Part shown: piece by piece, positions 5,032 through 5,644 of the stretch
Numbering within the stretch: the stretch's first letter is position 1
Layout: every line of letters begins with the position of its first letter
From: Betaproteobacteria bacterium UBA6904
Lineage (GTDB): Bacteria; Pseudomonadota; Gammaproteobacteria; Burkholderiales; SG8-39
Length of the DNA: 5,644 nucleotides
Direction: 5' to 3'
NCBI GenBank assembly: GCA_002451175.1
Contig: DKBI01000193.1
Location: forward strand, 1,159-6,802
Position numbers and translations under genes: made by a program
Notes under the pieces: generated by a model
What the model was told of the DNA's origin: nothing
The model's database searches: none
Seen by the model: only the letters and a program-made list of their open reading frames with translations

Positions 5032-5156
5032 GCTGCGTTGCAGCAACCGCCGGATTCACCGAATCCGCGCGGGATTTTGATCCGCCCGCCTTCTCGCAGT
5101 CCCGGTCGAAAGTTTCCTTTCGGTTTGGCCAAGCGGTAATTCGGTTGGCGCCAACC
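5032..5156 (+). promoter_or_regulatory. Hairpin-rich leader of the DEAD-box helicase gene
   Basis: The 186-bp gap before the helicase gene holds four self-complementary elements. The first is GCTGC/GCAGC with a 3-base loop (5032-5044). The second is CGGATTC/GAATCCG with loop ACC (5051-5067). The third is CGAAAG/CTTTCG with loop TTTC (5107-5122). The fourth is the perfect 14-bp palindrome GGTTGGCGCCAACC (5143-5156), which ends 11 bases before the ATG. TTGGCCAA (5125-5132) is a further small palindrome. If transcribed, this is a structured 5' leader; the last palindrome is close enough to affect ribosome access or to be an operator. No promoter is clear (TAGAGT at about 5016 is a weak -10 candidate), and no riboswitch class is recognised. 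Confidence 0.45.
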
Positions 5157-5167
5157 TGGGAAAACTC

Positions 5168-5644
5168 ATGAGCTTTCATGCGCTCGGCCTCGATGCGTCT
5201 TTGCTTTCCACGCTCACCGCGCTCGGCTACACCGAGCCCACGCCCGTACAGCGCGAAGCGATTCCTGCCGTGCTCGCCGGCGGCGACCTGCTGGTGTCCT
5301 CGCAGACCGGCAGCGGCAAGACCGCCGCGTTCCTGCTGCCCGCGCTGATGCGCCTGCAGCAGCCCGCGGCGACCTCCGGCATGGGGCCGCGCGTGCTGGT
5401 GCTCGCGCCCACGCGCGAACTCGCGCTGCAGGTGCAGAAGGCCTCGCACGGCTACGGCACGGCGCAGCGCATGCGCACCGCCTGCCTGGTCGGCGGCATG
5501 CCCTACGCGCTGCAGCTCAAGCAACTCGCCAAGCCCGTCGATCTCGTCGTGGCCACGCCGGGCCGTCTCAAGGACCACCTGGACCGCCGCCGCGTGGATC
5601 TCGCGCGCGTCGAGATCCTCGTGCTGGACGAAGCCGACCGCATG
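5168..5644 (+). CDS. DEAD-box ATP-dependent RNA helicase, RhlE-like (3' end beyond window)
   Basis: The first 159 codons of a DEAD-box RNA helicase lie here; the frame is still open at the window edge. The motifs of RecA-like domain 1 appear in order: Q motif with the upstream aromatic F3 and GYTEPTPVQ (20-28), motif I SSQTGSGKT (44-52), motif Ia PTRELA (81-86), GG (109-110), motif Ib TPGR (130-133) and motif II DEAD (154-157). The start MSFHALGLD resembles RhlE-type proteins. Such helicases unwind RNA duplexes in ribosome assembly and mRNA decay, and are often cold-inducible. Domain 2 and the C-terminal extension that would separate RhlE from DbpA, SrmB or CsdA are not visible, so no symbol is assigned. 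The ATG at 5168 has only a weak upstream GGGAAAA but fits the family N-terminus. Confidence 0.93.
   Translation, partial: MSFHALGLDASLLSTLTALGYTEPTPVQREAIPAVLAGGDLLVSSQTGSGKTAAFLLPALMRLQQPAATSGMGPRVLVLAPTRELALQVQKASHGYGTAQRMRTACLVGGMPYALQLKQLAKPVDLVVATPGRLKDHLDRRRVDLARVEILVLDEADRM

Noticed and set aside
4145..5578. A 477-codon open frame on the minus strand across the aldolase and helicase genes.
   Set aside because: It is antisense to two clearly recognised genes and crosses their intergenic gap. Its Arg/His/Ala-rich translation looks like a shadow.

Overview
The window is very GC-rich (roughly 70% or more in most genes, judged from hand-counted samples) and tightly packed. Its gene families (YaiI/UPF0178, an RhlE-like DEAD-box helicase starting MSF-ALGL, an HpcH/HpaI aldolase, HigBA) suggest a proteobacterium. 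A high-GC betaproteobacterium or a xanthomonad-like gammaproteobacterium is most likely, but no marker gene fixes the lineage.

Layout. (1) Positions 41-1615, minus strand, hold a compact operon. It encodes an ECF-type sigma factor, a soluble zinc-binding anti-sigma factor (4-base ATGA overlap) and a YaiI-family protein (4-base gap, TTG start). (2) Positions 1643-1677 hold a perfect 12+12 bp inverted repeat in the 92-bp gap between this operon and the next, divergent gene. (3) Positions 1708-2451, plus strand, encode a stand-alone metallo-beta-lactamase-fold protein with the full diiron ligand set of flavodiiron proteins (ODP type). (4) Positions 2495-3434, minus strand, have visibly lower GC. 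They hold a higB-higA toxin-antitoxin operon with its promoter and operator, followed by the wreck of an AbiEii-like nucleotidyltransferase gene. (5) Positions 3575-4123, minus strand, encode a two-TM protein with a divergent Mrr-type nuclease domain. (6) Positions 4184-4981, plus strand, encode an HpcH/HpaI aldolase followed by a hairpin terminator. (7) Positions 5168-5644, plus strand, hold the start of a DEAD-box RNA helicase gene behind a hairpin-rich leader; it runs off the window.

How the parts may work together. The sigma/anti-sigma pair and the divergent diiron protein share one palindromic control region. They look like one regulatory unit, possibly responding to oxygen, nitric oxide or redox state; that function is inferred from the diiron site and from known zinc anti-sigma factors, and is not shown by the sequence. 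The lower-GC middle (HigBA, nucleotidyltransferase remnant, Mrr-like protein) looks like a small accessory or defence-type patch between housekeeping genes. The aldolase and helicase appear to be independent transcription units. No tRNA, rRNA, CRISPR array, insertion sequence or attachment site was found.
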